From positions 62,001 through 126,000 of the forward strand of contig NZ_BJDZ01000006.1 in assembly GCF_005405405.1 (NCBI RefSeq): a stretch of 64,000 bases of DNA. The letters are read 5' to 3'. The translations under genes and the position numbers were made by a program. The notes below the pieces were generated by a model, which was not told the DNA's origin, ran no database searches, and saw only the letters and a list, made by a program, of their open reading frames with translations. The first letter of the stretch is position 1. Each line of letters starts with the position of its first letter. The stretch comes from Lactiplantibacillus plajomi. GTDB taxonomy: Bacteria; Bacillota; Bacilli; Lactobacillales; Lactobacillaceae. Below are positions 9,767 to 18,446 of this stretch, one piece after another.

Positions 9767-10468
9767 ATGACGGAACCCTTAATTGCCGTCCAACACCTTG
9801 GGATCGCATTTCCGAATAACCAGGTGTTTAAAGATTTGAATTTTGACATGCAGCGGGGCGATTTTCTCGCTGTGATCGGAGAAAACGGTGTTGGTAAGAC
9901 CACCCTTATTCGGGCCTTACTCGGGTTGGTCAAACCGGTTGCCGGTCAAATTCGCTATTATCCGAATAAAAAAGCCATTAAAGTGGGCTACGTCCCGCAA
10001 TTTCGTAACTTGGATCAGGAATATCCGTTGACGATTGAAGACTTCGTTAGCCTTAATTTACGGGGCTGGCGGCCGTGGTTGTCTAAAGCGGAACGGCGCC
10101 AGGTCGACACGGCCTTAGCGGTGACGAATCTGAAAAAAATTCGGCAGCGGCCGCTCGGCATGGCGTCCGGTGGTGAAAAGCAGCGCGCTTACCTGGCCCA
10201 GGCCATTGTTCAAGAACCACAACTGCTAATTTTGGATGAATCCACCGCCAGTTTGGATAACGAGATGAAGTACGAGTTGCTCGACTTAGTTGAGAATTTG
10301 AACCAAACCAGTGCCATTACGGTCTTCTTTGTAACCCATGACTTGCCATTAGCGAAGCGTTACGCTAAGCATTACCTCGCTTTGCGACCAGGTCAACAGG
10401 AATTTGGCCAAGTCGCGGACATGTCGGTTGAACAGTTGAAGGAGGCTAGCAATGTTAGCAATGTTTAG
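9767..10468 (+). CDS. znuC: Zinc ABC transporter, ATP-binding protein
   Basis: ATPase subunit of 233 residues for a metal ABC importer. Walker A is GENGVGKTTL near residue 42, the signature is ASGGEKQRAYLAQAI (LSGGQ variant), Walker B is LLILDEST, and the switch His is in FFVTHDLPLAKRY. It powers the permease that overlaps it by 17 bases. The Zur-like operator upstream argues for zinc (ZnuC/AdcC type). No substrate-binding lipoprotein gene lies next to it, so that part must be encoded elsewhere. ATG 9767 follows GATGGGGGTAG. Confidence 0.88.
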   Translation: MTEPLIAVQHLGIAFPNNQVFKDLNFDMQRGDFLAVIGENGVGKTTLIRALLGLVKPVAGQIRYYPNKKAIKVGYVPQFRNLDQEYPLTIEDFVSLNLRGWRPWLSKAERRQVDTALAVTNLKKIRQRPLGMASGGEKQRAYLAQAIVQEPQLLILDESTASLDNEMKYELLDLVENLNQTSAITVFFVTHDLPLAKRYAKHYLALRPGQQEFGQVADMSVEQLKEASNVSNV

Positions 10469-11258
10469 TCTGGCGTTCATGCGCAACGCCTACCTTGCCG
10501 GAACGTTTATCGCCATTATTTGTGGAACGATCGGGGTCTTCGTAATTGCCCGTAACTTATCGTTTCTAACCCATACGTTATCCGAAATTGGCTTTGCCGG
10601 CGCCGCCTTCGGGATTTTCATGGGTTGGACGGCGCTCAGTGGGATGCTGATCTTTACCGTTATTAGTTCGGTGATTGTTGGCCAAATGAGTGTGAAACAG
10701 TCGCGGCGAGAAGCATCGATTTCGGCAATTTCCGCGCTGTTTATCGGCCTAGGCATCCTATTTCTCTCACTATCGAACCAGACGTCCAGTTACGCGACGA
10801 GCATCTTGTTCGGGAGCGTCATCGGGATCGCGGCCGCTGACGTGGTGCGGGTCGCCGTGTTATCCGGAATCGTGTTACTCGTAATGCTCGGACTTTACCG
10901 ACCGTTAAAATTCGATTCGTTTGACGCCATCGGTGCGCGGGTCAGTGGCTTGTGGACAACGGCCATTTCGGTCGTTTTCTTAGTGTTAGTCGCGATGAGT
11001 GTCAGTGTGGCGGCTCAAATTGTGGGGTCCTTACTGATTTTTATCTTACTGACCTTACCGGCTGCGGCTGCCCGCTACTTCGTGCATACCGTTAGTAAGA
11101 TGATTTTTCTCGCTATCGGCTTTGCACTCGCCGGGGTGTGGATTGGCTTATACCTGAGCTACCTAACGAACCTGCCCGTCAGCTTCTTCATTGCGTCGAT
11201 CGAGTGCCTGTTCTACTTTGCGGCGTTAACGTATCAACGGGTACACGTTGGTAGTTAA
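10452..11258 (+). CDS. znuB: Zinc ABC transporter, permease
   Basis: Integral membrane protein of 268 residues with seven to nine hydrophobic segments, of the ABC-3 (ZnuB/AdcB/MntB) family. MRNAYLAGTFIAIICGTIGVF at the start and SLLIFILLTLPAAAARY near residue 195 are typical. The start ATG 10452 lies inside the end of the ATPase gene after AAGGAGG, so translation is coupled. The purR unit follows a terminator. Confidence 0.88.
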   Translation: MLAMFSLAFMRNAYLAGTFIAIICGTIGVFVIARNLSFLTHTLSEIGFAGAAFGIFMGWTALSGMLIFTVISSVIVGQMSVKQSRREASISAISALFIGLGILFLSLSNQTSSYATSILFGSVIGIAAADVVRVAVLSGIVLLVMLGLYRPLKFDSFDAIGARVSGLWTTAISVVFLVLVAMSVSVAAQIVGSLLIFILLTLPAAAARYFVHTVSKMIFLAIGFALAGVWIGLYLSYLTNLPVSFFIASIECLFYFAALTYQRVHVGS

Positions 11259-11263
11259 AAAAT

Positions 11264-11297
11264 AAGTGTTGGGATTAAATTCCTAACACTTTTTTTA
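11264..11297 (+). terminator. Terminator of zinc ABC operon
   Basis: AAGTGTTGGGA pairs with TTCCTAACACTT with a G-T pair, followed by T7. Confidence 0.88.
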
Positions 11298-11360
11298 TTG
11301 TTCTCATTTTAAAGCTGATTCGTCGTTTGCTAGCGTGTTTTTTGACCAAATATTAAGAAA

Positions 11361-11423
11361 TTCCGACTATTTCGGAAAAAGATGTTAAATAGTTACCTTA
11401 TTTCCGAACGTTTGTGTTATCAT
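11361..11423 (+). promoter_or_regulatory. purR promoter with PurBox-like sites
   Basis: TTCCGA (11361-11366) and TCGGAA (11372-11377) form a dyad, and TTTCCGAACGTTT (11401-11413) matches the CCGAAC core of the PurBox. The last is followed by an extended -10, TGTTATCAT (11415-11423). The arrangement suggests that PurR controls its own gene. Confidence 0.6.
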
Positions 11424-11467
11424 TTTGCATAGACTTTATTAAAGATGATTTAGGTTGAGGTGGAAAC

Positions 11468-12304
11468 ATGAAAGTACGTAGAAGCGAACGTTTAATCGAT
11501 ATGACCCGTTATTTGTTGGAACGTCCCCATACGTTAGTCTCATTAACGTTTTTTGCGGATCGTTACCAATCGGCGAAGTCTTCGATCAGCGAAGATTTAA
11601 CAATTCTGAAAAAGGTCTTCCAGTCGCGGGGAACTGGGATTTTGGAAACCATTCCCGGTGCTGCCGGTGGGGCCCGGTTTATTCCGTACATCTTAAAGGA
11701 AGAGGCCCAGGCCTTCATCGAAGAAATGGCGGAAAAAGTGGCCGATAAGAGCCGGGTCCTACCTGGAGGTTACGTTTACTTGTCTGACATTTTAGGTCAA
11801 CCGGACATTTTACGCCAAGTTGGTCGGGTAATCGCGACCCAGTATTTGAACCAACGGATCGATGCCGTGATGACGGTCGCAACTAAGGGAATCCCGATTG
11901 CGCAAAGCGTGGCGACCTACTTGGACGTGCCGTTCGTGATCGTGCGCAACGACTCCAAAATTACCGAAGGTTCGACCGTTAGTGTGAACTACGTTTCCGG
12001 CTCTTCGGAACGCATTAAGAAAATGGAGCTTTCTAAACGTAGTTTGACGGAAGGCGCCAACGTGTTGATCGTGGACGACTTCATGAAGGGCGGCGGAACA
12101 ATCAACGGGATGAAGACCCTGATCGAGGAATTCGACGCCAACTTAATCGGTATTACCGTCTTTGCCGAAGCCGCCTTCACGGGCAACCGCTTGATTGACG
12201 ACTATACCTCTTTACTCCGGGTCACCAACGTTAACGATAGTGATAAGGCGATTAAAGTCGTTGCTGGGAACTATTTAGAAAAAGTTTTCGGTGCGGAACT
12301 TTAG
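11468..12304 (+). CDS. purR: Pur operon repressor
   Basis: Transcription regulator of 278 residues, normal length. Residues 1-75 form the winged-helix DNA-binding part (RRSERLIDMTRYLLERP). The rest is a phosphoribosyltransferase-fold domain whose PRPP motif is VLIVDDFMKGGGTINGM near residue 198. PurR senses PRPP and controls purine genes through PurBoxes. ATG 11468 follows TTGAGGTGG. PurBox-like sequences precede the gene. It lies upstream of glmU and prs, and prs makes its effector PRPP. Confidence 0.96.
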   Translation: MKVRRSERLIDMTRYLLERPHTLVSLTFFADRYQSAKSSISEDLTILKKVFQSRGTGILETIPGAAGGARFIPYILKEEAQAFIEEMAEKVADKSRVLPGGYVYLSDILGQPDILRQVGRVIATQYLNQRIDAVMTVATKGIPIAQSVATYLDVPFVIVRNDSKITEGSTVSVNYVSGSSERIKKMELSKRSLTEGANVLIVDDFMKGGGTINGMKTLIEEFDANLIGITVFAEAAFTGNRLIDDYTSLLRVTNVNDSDKAIKVVAGNYLEKVFGAEL

Positions 12305-12317
12305 GTTAGTGTAAACC

Positions 12318-12335
12318 ATACCAATTTTTTGGTAT
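12318..12335 (+). terminator. Hairpin between purR and glmU
   Basis: ATACCAA (12318-12324) and TTGGTAT (12329-12335) pair perfectly around TTTT. There is no T tract on the 3' side, so it may be a weak terminator, a pause or an mRNA-processing hairpin. Confidence 0.4.
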
Positions 12336-12371
12336 CATGGGAGTATCTGATAGCTAAGGGGATAAATCGTA

Positions 12372-13754
12372 ATGACAACTAAGAACGCAATCATCATGGC
12401 CGCTGGTAAAGGGACCCGGATGAAATCGAAGCTAGTTAAGGTATTGCACAAGGTTTGTGGTAAATCGATGGTCGACCACGTGTTGACCCAGGTTGAAGCA
12501 ACGAACATGAACAACATCGTGACGGTGGTTGGCCACGGTGCCGCCGACGTTGAAGCGGCACTCGGTGACCGCACTAAGTACGCGGAACAAAAAGAACAGC
12601 TGGGGACCGGCCACGCCGTACTCCAAGCAGAACCCCTGTTAAAGGACGCTGACGGCATGACGTTGATCGTCAGTGGTGACACCCCGTTGTTCCGCGCGGA
12701 AACGTTCGAAGAATTATTTGAATATCATCAAGCAAAGGGCGCGGCCGGTACGATTTTGACGTCGGTTGCCCCGGACCCACAGGGCTACGGACGGGTCGTT
12801 CGTAACCACTTGGGAATCGTTGAAAAAATCGTTGAACAAAAGGATGCCACTAAGGAAGAACAGGAAATCCACGAAATTAACACCGGGGTTTACTGCTTCG
12901 ATAACCAAAAGTTATTCGCTGCCTTACACGAAGTCACCAACGATAACGCCCAGGGTGAATATTACCTGACCGACGTTATTCAAATTATGAAGGACCAGGG
13001 CGACGTCGTGGCAGCTTACAAGATGGCCGACTTTGACGAATCAATGGGCGTAAACACCCGGGCGGCGTTAGCGCAAGCCACTAAGGTGATGCAAAAGCGG
13101 ATCAACGACGCCCACATGGAGAACGGGGTTTCAATCATTGACCCGGATAGTACGTACATTGATGCCGGCATTAAGATTGGGGCCGATACCATCATCGAAC
13201 CCGGTGTCCTGATTAAGGGCAACACCACGATTGGTGAAGATTGTTTTATCGGAGCCCACTCGGAAATTCATGACATGGTGATTGAAGACCGGGTTCGTGT
13301 GACGGCCTCCTTCTTGGAAGACTCGATCATGCACGCGGACAGTAACATTGGTCCGTACAGTCATTTGCGGCCACAAGCTGAAATTGGCGAACACGTCCAC
13401 TTAGGGAACTTTGTGGAAGTTAAGAAGGCTCAAATTGGTGCCCGCACCAAGGTTGGTCACCTGACTTACGTTGGTGACGCAACCTTGGGTAAGGATATCA
13501 ACGTCGGTTGTGGGGTCGTCTTCGTTAACTACGACGGCGTTAACAAGCACCACACCAACGTTGGCGATTCGGCCTTTGTCGGCAGTAACTCTAACATTAT
13601 TGCGCCGGTTGAGGTGGCGGACCACTCGTTCATCGCTGCGGGCTCGACGATTACCGACGACGTCGACTTCCACGACATGGCAATCGCCCGTGCGCGTCAG
13701 ACTAATAAGCCGGATTACTGGAAAAAGCTGCTGCATGAGAAGGAAAATGAGTAG
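12372..13754 (+). CDS. glmU: Bifunctional UDP-GlcNAc pyrophosphorylase / GlcN-1-P acetyltransferase
   Basis: Makes UDP-GlcNAc, the precursor of peptidoglycan and teichoic acids, in two steps: acetylation of GlcN-1-P and uridylation. It has 460 residues. The N-terminal pyrophosphorylase domain starts with [20 protein letters not shown]. From about residue 250 there are left-handed beta-helix hexapeptide repeats, with [20 protein letters not shown] and [17 protein letters not shown] in the acetyltransferase active site. ATG 12372 follows AAGGGG. The order purR-glmU-prs is the Bacillus order, without yabJ and spoVG. Confidence 0.97.
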   Translation: MTTKNAIIMAAGKGTRMKSKLVKVLHKVCGKSMVDHVLTQVEATNMNNIVTVVGHGAADVEAALGDRTKYAEQKEQLGTGHAVLQAEPLLKDADGMTLIVSGDTPLFRAETFEELFEYHQAKGAAGTILTSVAPDPQGYGRVVRNHLGIVEKIVEQKDATKEEQEIHEINTGVYCFDNQKLFAALHEVTNDNAQGEYYLTDVIQIMKDQGDVVAAYKMADFDESMGVNTRAALAQATKVMQKRINDAHMENGVSIIDPDSTYIDAGIKIGADTIIEPGVLIKGNTTIGEDCFIGAHSEIHDMVIEDRVRVTASFLEDSIMHADSNIGPYSHLRPQAEIGEHVHLGNFVEVKKAQIGARTKVGHLTYVGDATLGKDINVGCGVVFVNYDGVNKHHTNVGDSAFVGSNSNIIAPVEVADHSFIAAGSTITDDVDFHDMAIARARQTNKPDYWKKLLHEKENE

Positions 13755-13764
13755 AGGATAAAAG

Positions 13765-14000
13765 AGTGTGAGCTCCGGCCGGTTTTGCCCTGAGGATTAG
13801 CCTAGCCATCAGCATTATGCGGGGTGTGCATGGTGCTGGTGGCGTAGCTAACCGGAAGGGCATGGCTGGCACGAACACGTTTCGGCTATGCAGCTAAGTA
13901 GTTATTGCGGTTTTTGCAATGGCTACTTAGCGTAGCAAGCGCAGGTATTAGCTTGGGCGAACACGTTTCGGCACAACAGCCAAGCAAGCGCAGACAACTG
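13765..14000 (+). repeat. Dispersed intergenic repeat R, copy 2
   Basis: It begins with GAGTGTGA ten bases after the glmU stop, passes a GCCTAGC block, then GTGCATGGTGCTGGTGGCGT, and ends with two GAACACGTTTCGGC blocks, with AGCGTAGCAAGCGCAGG between them. The blocks are shared with 3830-4066 (minus) and 35372-35641. No ORF with gene-like features is present. The rest of the gap to prs holds a terminator, about 250 bases without recognisable content, and the prs promoter. Confidence 0.62.
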
Positions 14001-14022
14001 AATCGGTTAAAAATACTACTTC

Positions 14023-14055
14023 AAAACGGCGTTCCCAACTCGGAACGCTGTTTTT
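14023..14055 (+). terminator. Terminator after repeat R2 (glmU unit)
   Basis: AAAACGGCGTTCC (14023-14035) pairs with GGAACGCTGTTTT (14042-14054) over 13 positions with one G-T pair; the T run is part of the arm. Confidence 0.88.
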
Positions 14056-14312
14056 TGCTGAAATCGGCTTGAAAGTTCGGGTTCATTTTTCTGAATTGTG
14101 ACATTGAAAGTGTCTCCGCTGGGTTAGACGGGTGTTTTAGCCAGATTGGGACTGGGAGCGCTAACAGGCCTAGAATGACTGCTTTTACGTTAAACCCGAA
14201 TTTTAAAACGGTCGGACTCACGAAACTTTAATTTTTTTACCGGAATATGCGCCTTGGCGCTATCGGTCGTGCTTCCAGCCCAGTCTGATGCATTTTATAA
14301 CCGCTATGGGGC

Positions 14313-14341
14313 TTGATTTTCGGCGCTAAAATGCCTATTAT
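14313..14341 (+). promoter_or_regulatory. Promoter of prs
   Basis: TTGATT (14313-14318), 17-base spacer, TATTAT (14336-14341), 34 bases before the prs start. No clear PurBox is seen here. Confidence 0.7.
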
Positions 14342-14375
14342 TTAGTAAGTAATAAATTTTCGAATGGAGGAAATT

Positions 14376-15356
14376 ATGTCAGAACAGTATTTTGATCCAA
14401 AGTTAAAGATTTTTGCTTTGAATTCAAATAAACCATTGGCAGAAAAAATTGCGGACGCCGTTGGGGTTAAGTTAGGTAAAACTTCGGTCGATCGCTTTAG
14501 TGATGGCGAAATTCGCATTAACATTGAGGAAAGTATTCGTGGTGACCAAGTGTACATCATTCAATCAACTTCCGCTCCGGTTAATGATAATTTGATGGAA
14601 TTGTTGATCATGATTGATGCGTTACGGCGTGCAAGTGCGAAAACCATTAACGTGGTTATTCCGTACTACGGTTATGCTCGTCAAGACCGTAAAGCGCGTT
14701 CCCGCGAACCAATCACCGCTAAGTTAGTTGCGAATATGCTGGAAACAGCCGGCGCGACCCGAATCTTAGCGCTTGATTTACACGCGGCCCAAATCCAAGG
14801 TTTCTTCGACATTCCATTAGACCACTTAATGGGTGCGCCACTACTGGCTGACTACTTCTTAAATCACCATTTGGACGAAGACGCGGTTGTCGTTTCGCCT
14901 GACCATGGTGGTGTGACGCGAGCACGTAAGTTAGCGGAATTCTTGAAGGCACCAATTGCCATCATTGATAAGCGTCGTCCGCGGGCGAACGTTGCCGAAG
15001 TGATGAACATTATTGGGGACGTTAAGGGCAAACGGGCGATCATGATTGATGACATGATTGATACGGCCGGTACCATTACGTTAGGGGCGCAAGCCTTAGT
15101 TGACGCTGGTGCTACCGAAGTCTACGCAAGTTGTACCCACCCAGTTCTTTCTGGTCCAGCGATTGAACGAATCGAAAAGTCACCGATCAAGAAGTTAATC
15201 GTGACCGACTCGATTGCGTTACCAGCTGAAAAGCAAATTGCGAAGATCGACCAAGTTTCCGTTGGGCAATTGATGGGTCAAGCCATTAAATTCATCCACG
15301 AAAATAAACCAGTTAGTCCGTTATTCAAGAACCGTTTCCATAACGAAGAAAACTAA
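14376..15356 (+). CDS. prs: Ribose-phosphate pyrophosphokinase
   Basis: Makes PRPP from ribose-5-phosphate and ATP, feeding purine, pyrimidine, His, Trp and NAD synthesis. It has 326 residues from ATG 14376, which follows GGAGGAA; an ATG at 14364 in frame lies before the ribosome site. [17 protein letters not shown] carries the flexible loop and [12 protein letters not shown] is the PRPP-binding motif. [14 protein letters not shown] is also typical. It is a one-gene unit with its own promoter and terminator. Confidence 0.97.
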   Translation: MSEQYFDPKLKIFALNSNKPLAEKIADAVGVKLGKTSVDRFSDGEIRINIEESIRGDQVYIIQSTSAPVNDNLMELLIMIDALRRASAKTINVVIPYYGYARQDRKARSREPITAKLVANMLETAGATRILALDLHAAQIQGFFDIPLDHLMGAPLLADYFLNHHLDEDAVVVSPDHGGVTRARKLAEFLKAPIAIIDKRRPRANVAEVMNIIGDVKGKRAIMIDDMIDTAGTITLGAQALVDAGATEVYASCTHPVLSGPAIERIEKSPIKKLIVTDSIALPAEKQIAKIDQVSVGQLMGQAIKFIHENKPVSPLFKNRFHNEEN

Positions 15357-15371
15357 ACAAGTTATTCAAGT

Positions 15372-15401
15372 GTCGCGTGGGGTTGCTCACGCGACTTTTT
15401 T
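15372..15401 (+). terminator. Terminator of prs
   Basis: GTCGCGTG (15372-15379) and CACGCGAC (15388-15395), followed by six T. Confidence 0.9.
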
Positions 15402-15471
15402 GGTATGCAGTAGGTGCCGAATGGCATCAAAATGGGTACAATAAAGTTAACGAAGAAAGTGGGGTGATGCG

Positions 15472-16488
15472 TTGGATTGGTTTTATATCGGTAGTCTGGC
15501 ACTGGCTAGCATGTTAACTTTGCAACTAAGTGACCGCCGTCATTGGGTAATTGGACACCTTGGCATTGTGGCGGTCGTGGGCCTGTTGATTGCGGCTTAC
15601 CGAGCGTTTAGTGCCCAGGCGGACCCGCTCTGGCAGCTGCTGATTGTTGGACTAAAAATTTTGGCGTACGGTTTGTTACCACTAGTGACGCTAATCGTTG
15701 CGATTAGCTTTGTGCGTTATAGTTACCGCCTGATTCGTAAAGAGGGCTGGCACTTTCATTATAGTTTGTTGGCTATTGTTGGAATCCTGCTAATTGGTAT
15801 GTTAACGTTAGCGGCCCTTAATTTTTCCAGTTGGCAAGATGAGCGTTTATGGCAATTATTGGGACTAGCCTTTTTGTTAACGGCCTTTTTTGTCTTTAGT
15901 TTTTTGGCCTACTTGGTGGTTTGCGTTACGACCCGGCTCGGCTGGCGACACCAACTCGATGCCATCATTGTGTTAGGAGCCGGCCTAATGCCGGACGGGC
16001 GCCCGACTCGTAGTTTGAGTTACCGGTTAAAAGCGGCGGCGAAACTCTATCACCGCCAGCGAACGAAATATCATCAACGACTTGTTATTGTTGTGTCAGG
16101 TGGTCAGGGGGCCGACGAAGTGGTTGCGGAAAGTACCGCGATGCGCCGGTACTTGATGGCCATCGGGGTCCCACGCGACGCGATTTTAGAAGAAAATCAG
16201 TCGACCACGACCCGCGAAAACTTGATCTTTAGCCACCGGTTACTTGTTCAACGGCAGCCACTATACCGCGCCGTTTTTGTGACGAATGGCTACCACGTTT
16301 TGCGGGCGAACATCTTTGCGCGGCAGTTACATTTAAACTTAACGGGGATTGGTGCGCGGACGCCGTTCTACTACCTACCGTTTGCCATGTTTCGGGAATA
16401 CTTAGCCTTAATCGTCATGTATCGCTGGACGAATTTCATAGCGGTGATCGTCCTGACCGGCTTGTACGGCTGGCTGTTAGTTCGGTGA
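15472..16488 (+). CDS. YdcF/ElyC-like membrane protein (DUF218)
   Basis: Protein of 338 residues with four or five N-terminal membrane segments, then a DUF218 domain from about residue 160 (DAIIVLGAGLMPDGRPTRSL, later VVSGGQGADEVVAES, ENQSTTTRENLIFS and FVTNGYH) and one C-terminal membrane segment. DUF218 proteins such as ElyC and SanA are linked to envelope integrity; no reaction is firmly known. The TTG start at 15472 follows GGGGTGATG. The lipoprotein gene downstream has its own promoter. Confidence 0.8.
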   Translation: MDWFYIGSLALASMLTLQLSDRRHWVIGHLGIVAVVGLLIAAYRAFSAQADPLWQLLIVGLKILAYGLLPLVTLIVAISFVRYSYRLIRKEGWHFHYSLLAIVGILLIGMLTLAALNFSSWQDERLWQLLGLAFLLTAFFVFSFLAYLVVCVTTRLGWRHQLDAIIVLGAGLMPDGRPTRSLSYRLKAAAKLYHRQRTKYHQRLVIVVSGGQGADEVVAESTAMRRYLMAIGVPRDAILEENQSTTTRENLIFSHRLLVQRQPLYRAVFVTNGYHVLRANIFARQLHLNLTGIGARTPFYYLPFAMFREYLALIVMYRWTNFIAVIVLTGLYGWLLVR

Positions 16489-16520
16489 GTAGCGTTCGAT
16501 TGGGGCTCCGGGAATATCGC

Positions 16521-16548
16521 TTAGTTTTACCCGTAATAATGTTATAAT
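16521..16548 (+). promoter_or_regulatory. Promoter of lipoprotein gene
   Basis: Perfect TATAAT (16543-16548) with TTAGTT (16521-16526) 16 bases upstream. Confidence 0.55.
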
Positions 16549-16574
16549 GGACGGAGTAAAAGGAGGGATTTGCC

Positions 16575-17540
16575 GTGGATCATGCCTATCGAGCACCTTG
16601 GGCCTTGCTGTTGGTTCTCTTATTCGGCTTGGCTACGTTATCCGGCTGTGCGAATAGCGCTGCCAGTGGGTCGCCGAGTTCCATAACGACGGCCAAGACT
16701 TCGGCCGGCGTTCTAGCAAAAGCTGATCAGCAAATTTCGCAACAAAAAATCTCGGCAGCGCAAAAGACGCTTGCCCAAGCAGCGAAACCGAATAATGATA
16801 CGAAGAATTTAGTCACCGGATTGAAGTATTACCGGCAGGCCGAACAGGCTTTAAATCGAAACGAACTGAGCGTTGCGAAAACTTATTTTCAAACATTACG
16901 CAACTATCAGGGAACGACCGGCGCGGCGTTTATCAACGCCCGGCGTAAACTTGATCAACAGTACCAAGCGGTTAAAGTCGCAAACGGGTACTATAATAGC
17001 GCCCGCGATGCGTTAAGCGTGCACGACTTGAACGCCGCCAAGACGGCGATTGATAAGTTGGACGGGTTGGCCGCCAGTCACCCGGTTATTAAACAGTTGC
17101 AAAAGAAGTCGACCACGATGAAACAGGCGATTATGAACTACGAAGCGTCGCAATCGACGAGTTCTTCGGAGACCGGTTCAACGGTTGACAGTCCGGCCGC
17201 TTCATCGTCAACTAGTACTAGTTCTGCGAGTCAATCATCAACTTCGAGTTCAGCTAGTTCGTCAGCGTCGTCCTCGTCATCGAGTTCGACCGCAACTAGT
17301 TCAGCAAGTAGTAGTGTCGAAAGTGAATCGGCCCCGTCGACCGCTAGCGTTATCCGTGATTTTCAAGCGGCCTCCGGTAAACAATTTGCCAGTGACACGT
17401 TGTTTAACTTAACCGGTCAGACCGAAGACTATTACCAAATTTCGGCCACCGCGACTGACCAGAATGCGACGCAGTACCGCTACTATCCGAATAGTGGCAA
17501 GGTTACCAAGCAAAACAGTAAGACCGGTGCGTTTGAATAA
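16575..17540 (+). CDS. Serine-rich lipoprotein of unknown function
   Basis: Exported protein of 321 residues. The signal peptide ends in the lipobox LSGC (Cys near residue 27), so it should be lipid-anchored outside the membrane. Residues 45-200 are helical and Ala/Gln/Lys rich. Residues about 200-258 form a long linker almost only of Ser, Ala and Thr, which looks like a wall-spanning spacer. A small C-terminal domain of about 60 residues follows (DFQAASGKQFASD...YYPNSGKV). I do not recognise the family. GTG 16575 follows AAAAGGAGGG. Confidence 0.75.
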   Translation: MDHAYRAPWALLLVLLFGLATLSGCANSAASGSPSSITTAKTSAGVLAKADQQISQQKISAAQKTLAQAAKPNNDTKNLVTGLKYYRQAEQALNRNELSVAKTYFQTLRNYQGTTGAAFINARRKLDQQYQAVKVANGYYNSARDALSVHDLNAAKTAIDKLDGLAASHPVIKQLQKKSTTMKQAIMNYEASQSTSSSETGSTVDSPAASSSTSTSSASQSSTSSSASSSASSSSSSSTATSSASSSVESESAPSTASVIRDFQAASGKQFASDTLFNLTGQTEDYYQISATATDQNATQYRYYPNSGKVTKQNSKTGAFE

Positions 17541-17557
17541 CCGGTTATTCAAAAATT

Positions 17558-17607
17558 AAAAGAGTCGTTCTGTGAATCCAGTGTGGATTGCAGAACGGCT
17601 CTTTTTT
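17558..17607 (+). terminator. Bidirectional terminator, lipoprotein gene and HAD gene
   Basis: Long stem of more than 20 pairs (17558-17580 with 17584-17605) with a 3-base loop. A on the left and T on the right allow it to stop transcription from both sides. Confidence 0.93.
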
Positions 17608-17617
17608 GACCTTTCAA

Positions 17618-18427
17618 CTAGTTCAACGCCCACGTTCGGATCGCGTACGCAACCCCGTCTTCAACGTTGGTCCTAGTTTCGTATTTGGCCTTTTGCTTCA
17701 CTTCGGGAATGGCGTTGCCCATTGCAACGCTGTTAGTGGCGTATTCGATCATGCTCAAGTCGTTCCCCTGATCGCCGATCGCCATGGTTTCGTCGGCGCT
17801 GATGTTCAGCAGCTTGGCGAGGTCGGCCAGCGTGCGGCCCTTGCTTGCCTGCTTATTGAGGACTTCTAAGTAGTAGGGGGCTGAACGCACGATGTGGAAG
17901 CGGTCGTGGAAAGCAGCTGGAATCTTGGCAATCGCCGCTTCCAAGATGTCCGGGTGGTCGATGATCATGGCTTTGACCAGTGGTCGGTCGGGACGCATTT
18001 CTTCCGGTGTCCGGTAACGAATCGCCATGTTGACTAACGAGCTTTCGTTAATCGTGTACGGGCTGATGTTGCGGTTAGCCGTGTAAATGTGGTTTTCGCT
18101 TTCGACGTGGCAGTGCACGTTGAGCTTCCGGGTCAACGACTCGATATCGATGTAGTCTTCGTGGGATAGCGGTAGGCTGGTGACCACTTTACCAGTCACG
18201 GTTTGGGCCATGGCGCCGTTAAAGGTGATGACGTAACTGTCGTCGCCACTGAGCTTAAGCTGGTCTAAGAACGGCGTGACGCCGCTGAGCGGCCGACCGG
18301 TACAGATAACGACGTAGATGCCTTGGCGTTGCGCTTCGTGGATGGCCGCAATGGTGGCCGGGTTCAGTTCACTATGTTCGTTAAGTAGGGTGCCATCCAT
18401 GTCGATGGCAATGAGCTTGATTGACAT
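17618..18427 (-). CDS. Cof-type HAD sugar-phosphatase-like hydrolase
   Basis: HAD-superfamily phosphatase of 269 residues, subclass IIB (Cof/YidA type). Motif I is IDMDGTLLNEH at residue 8, with the nucleophile Asp. Motif II is CTGRP, the cap domain follows, and KGRTLADLAKLLNISADETMAIGDQGNDLSM carries motifs III and IV. Such enzymes dephosphorylate sugar phosphates or flavin precursors; the substrate is not readable. It is read from 18427 down and follows the HD hydrolase gene by 20 bases on the same strand, so the two are probably co-transcribed. Confidence 0.88.
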   Translation of the reverse strand: MSIKLIAIDMDGTLLNEHSELNPATIAAIHEAQRQGIYVVICTGRPLSGVTPFLDQLKLSGDDSYVITFNGAMAQTVTGKVVTSLPLSHEDYIDIESLTRKLNVHCHVESENHIYTANRNISPYTINESSLVNMAIRYRTPEEMRPDRPLVKAMIIDHPDILEAAIAKIPAAFHDRFHIVRSAPYYLEVLNKQASKGRTLADLAKLLNISADETMAIGDQGNDLSMIEYATNSVAMGNAIPEVKQKAKYETRTNVEDGVAYAIRTWALN

Positions 18428-18446
18428 GTTAAAAATTCCTCCAAAT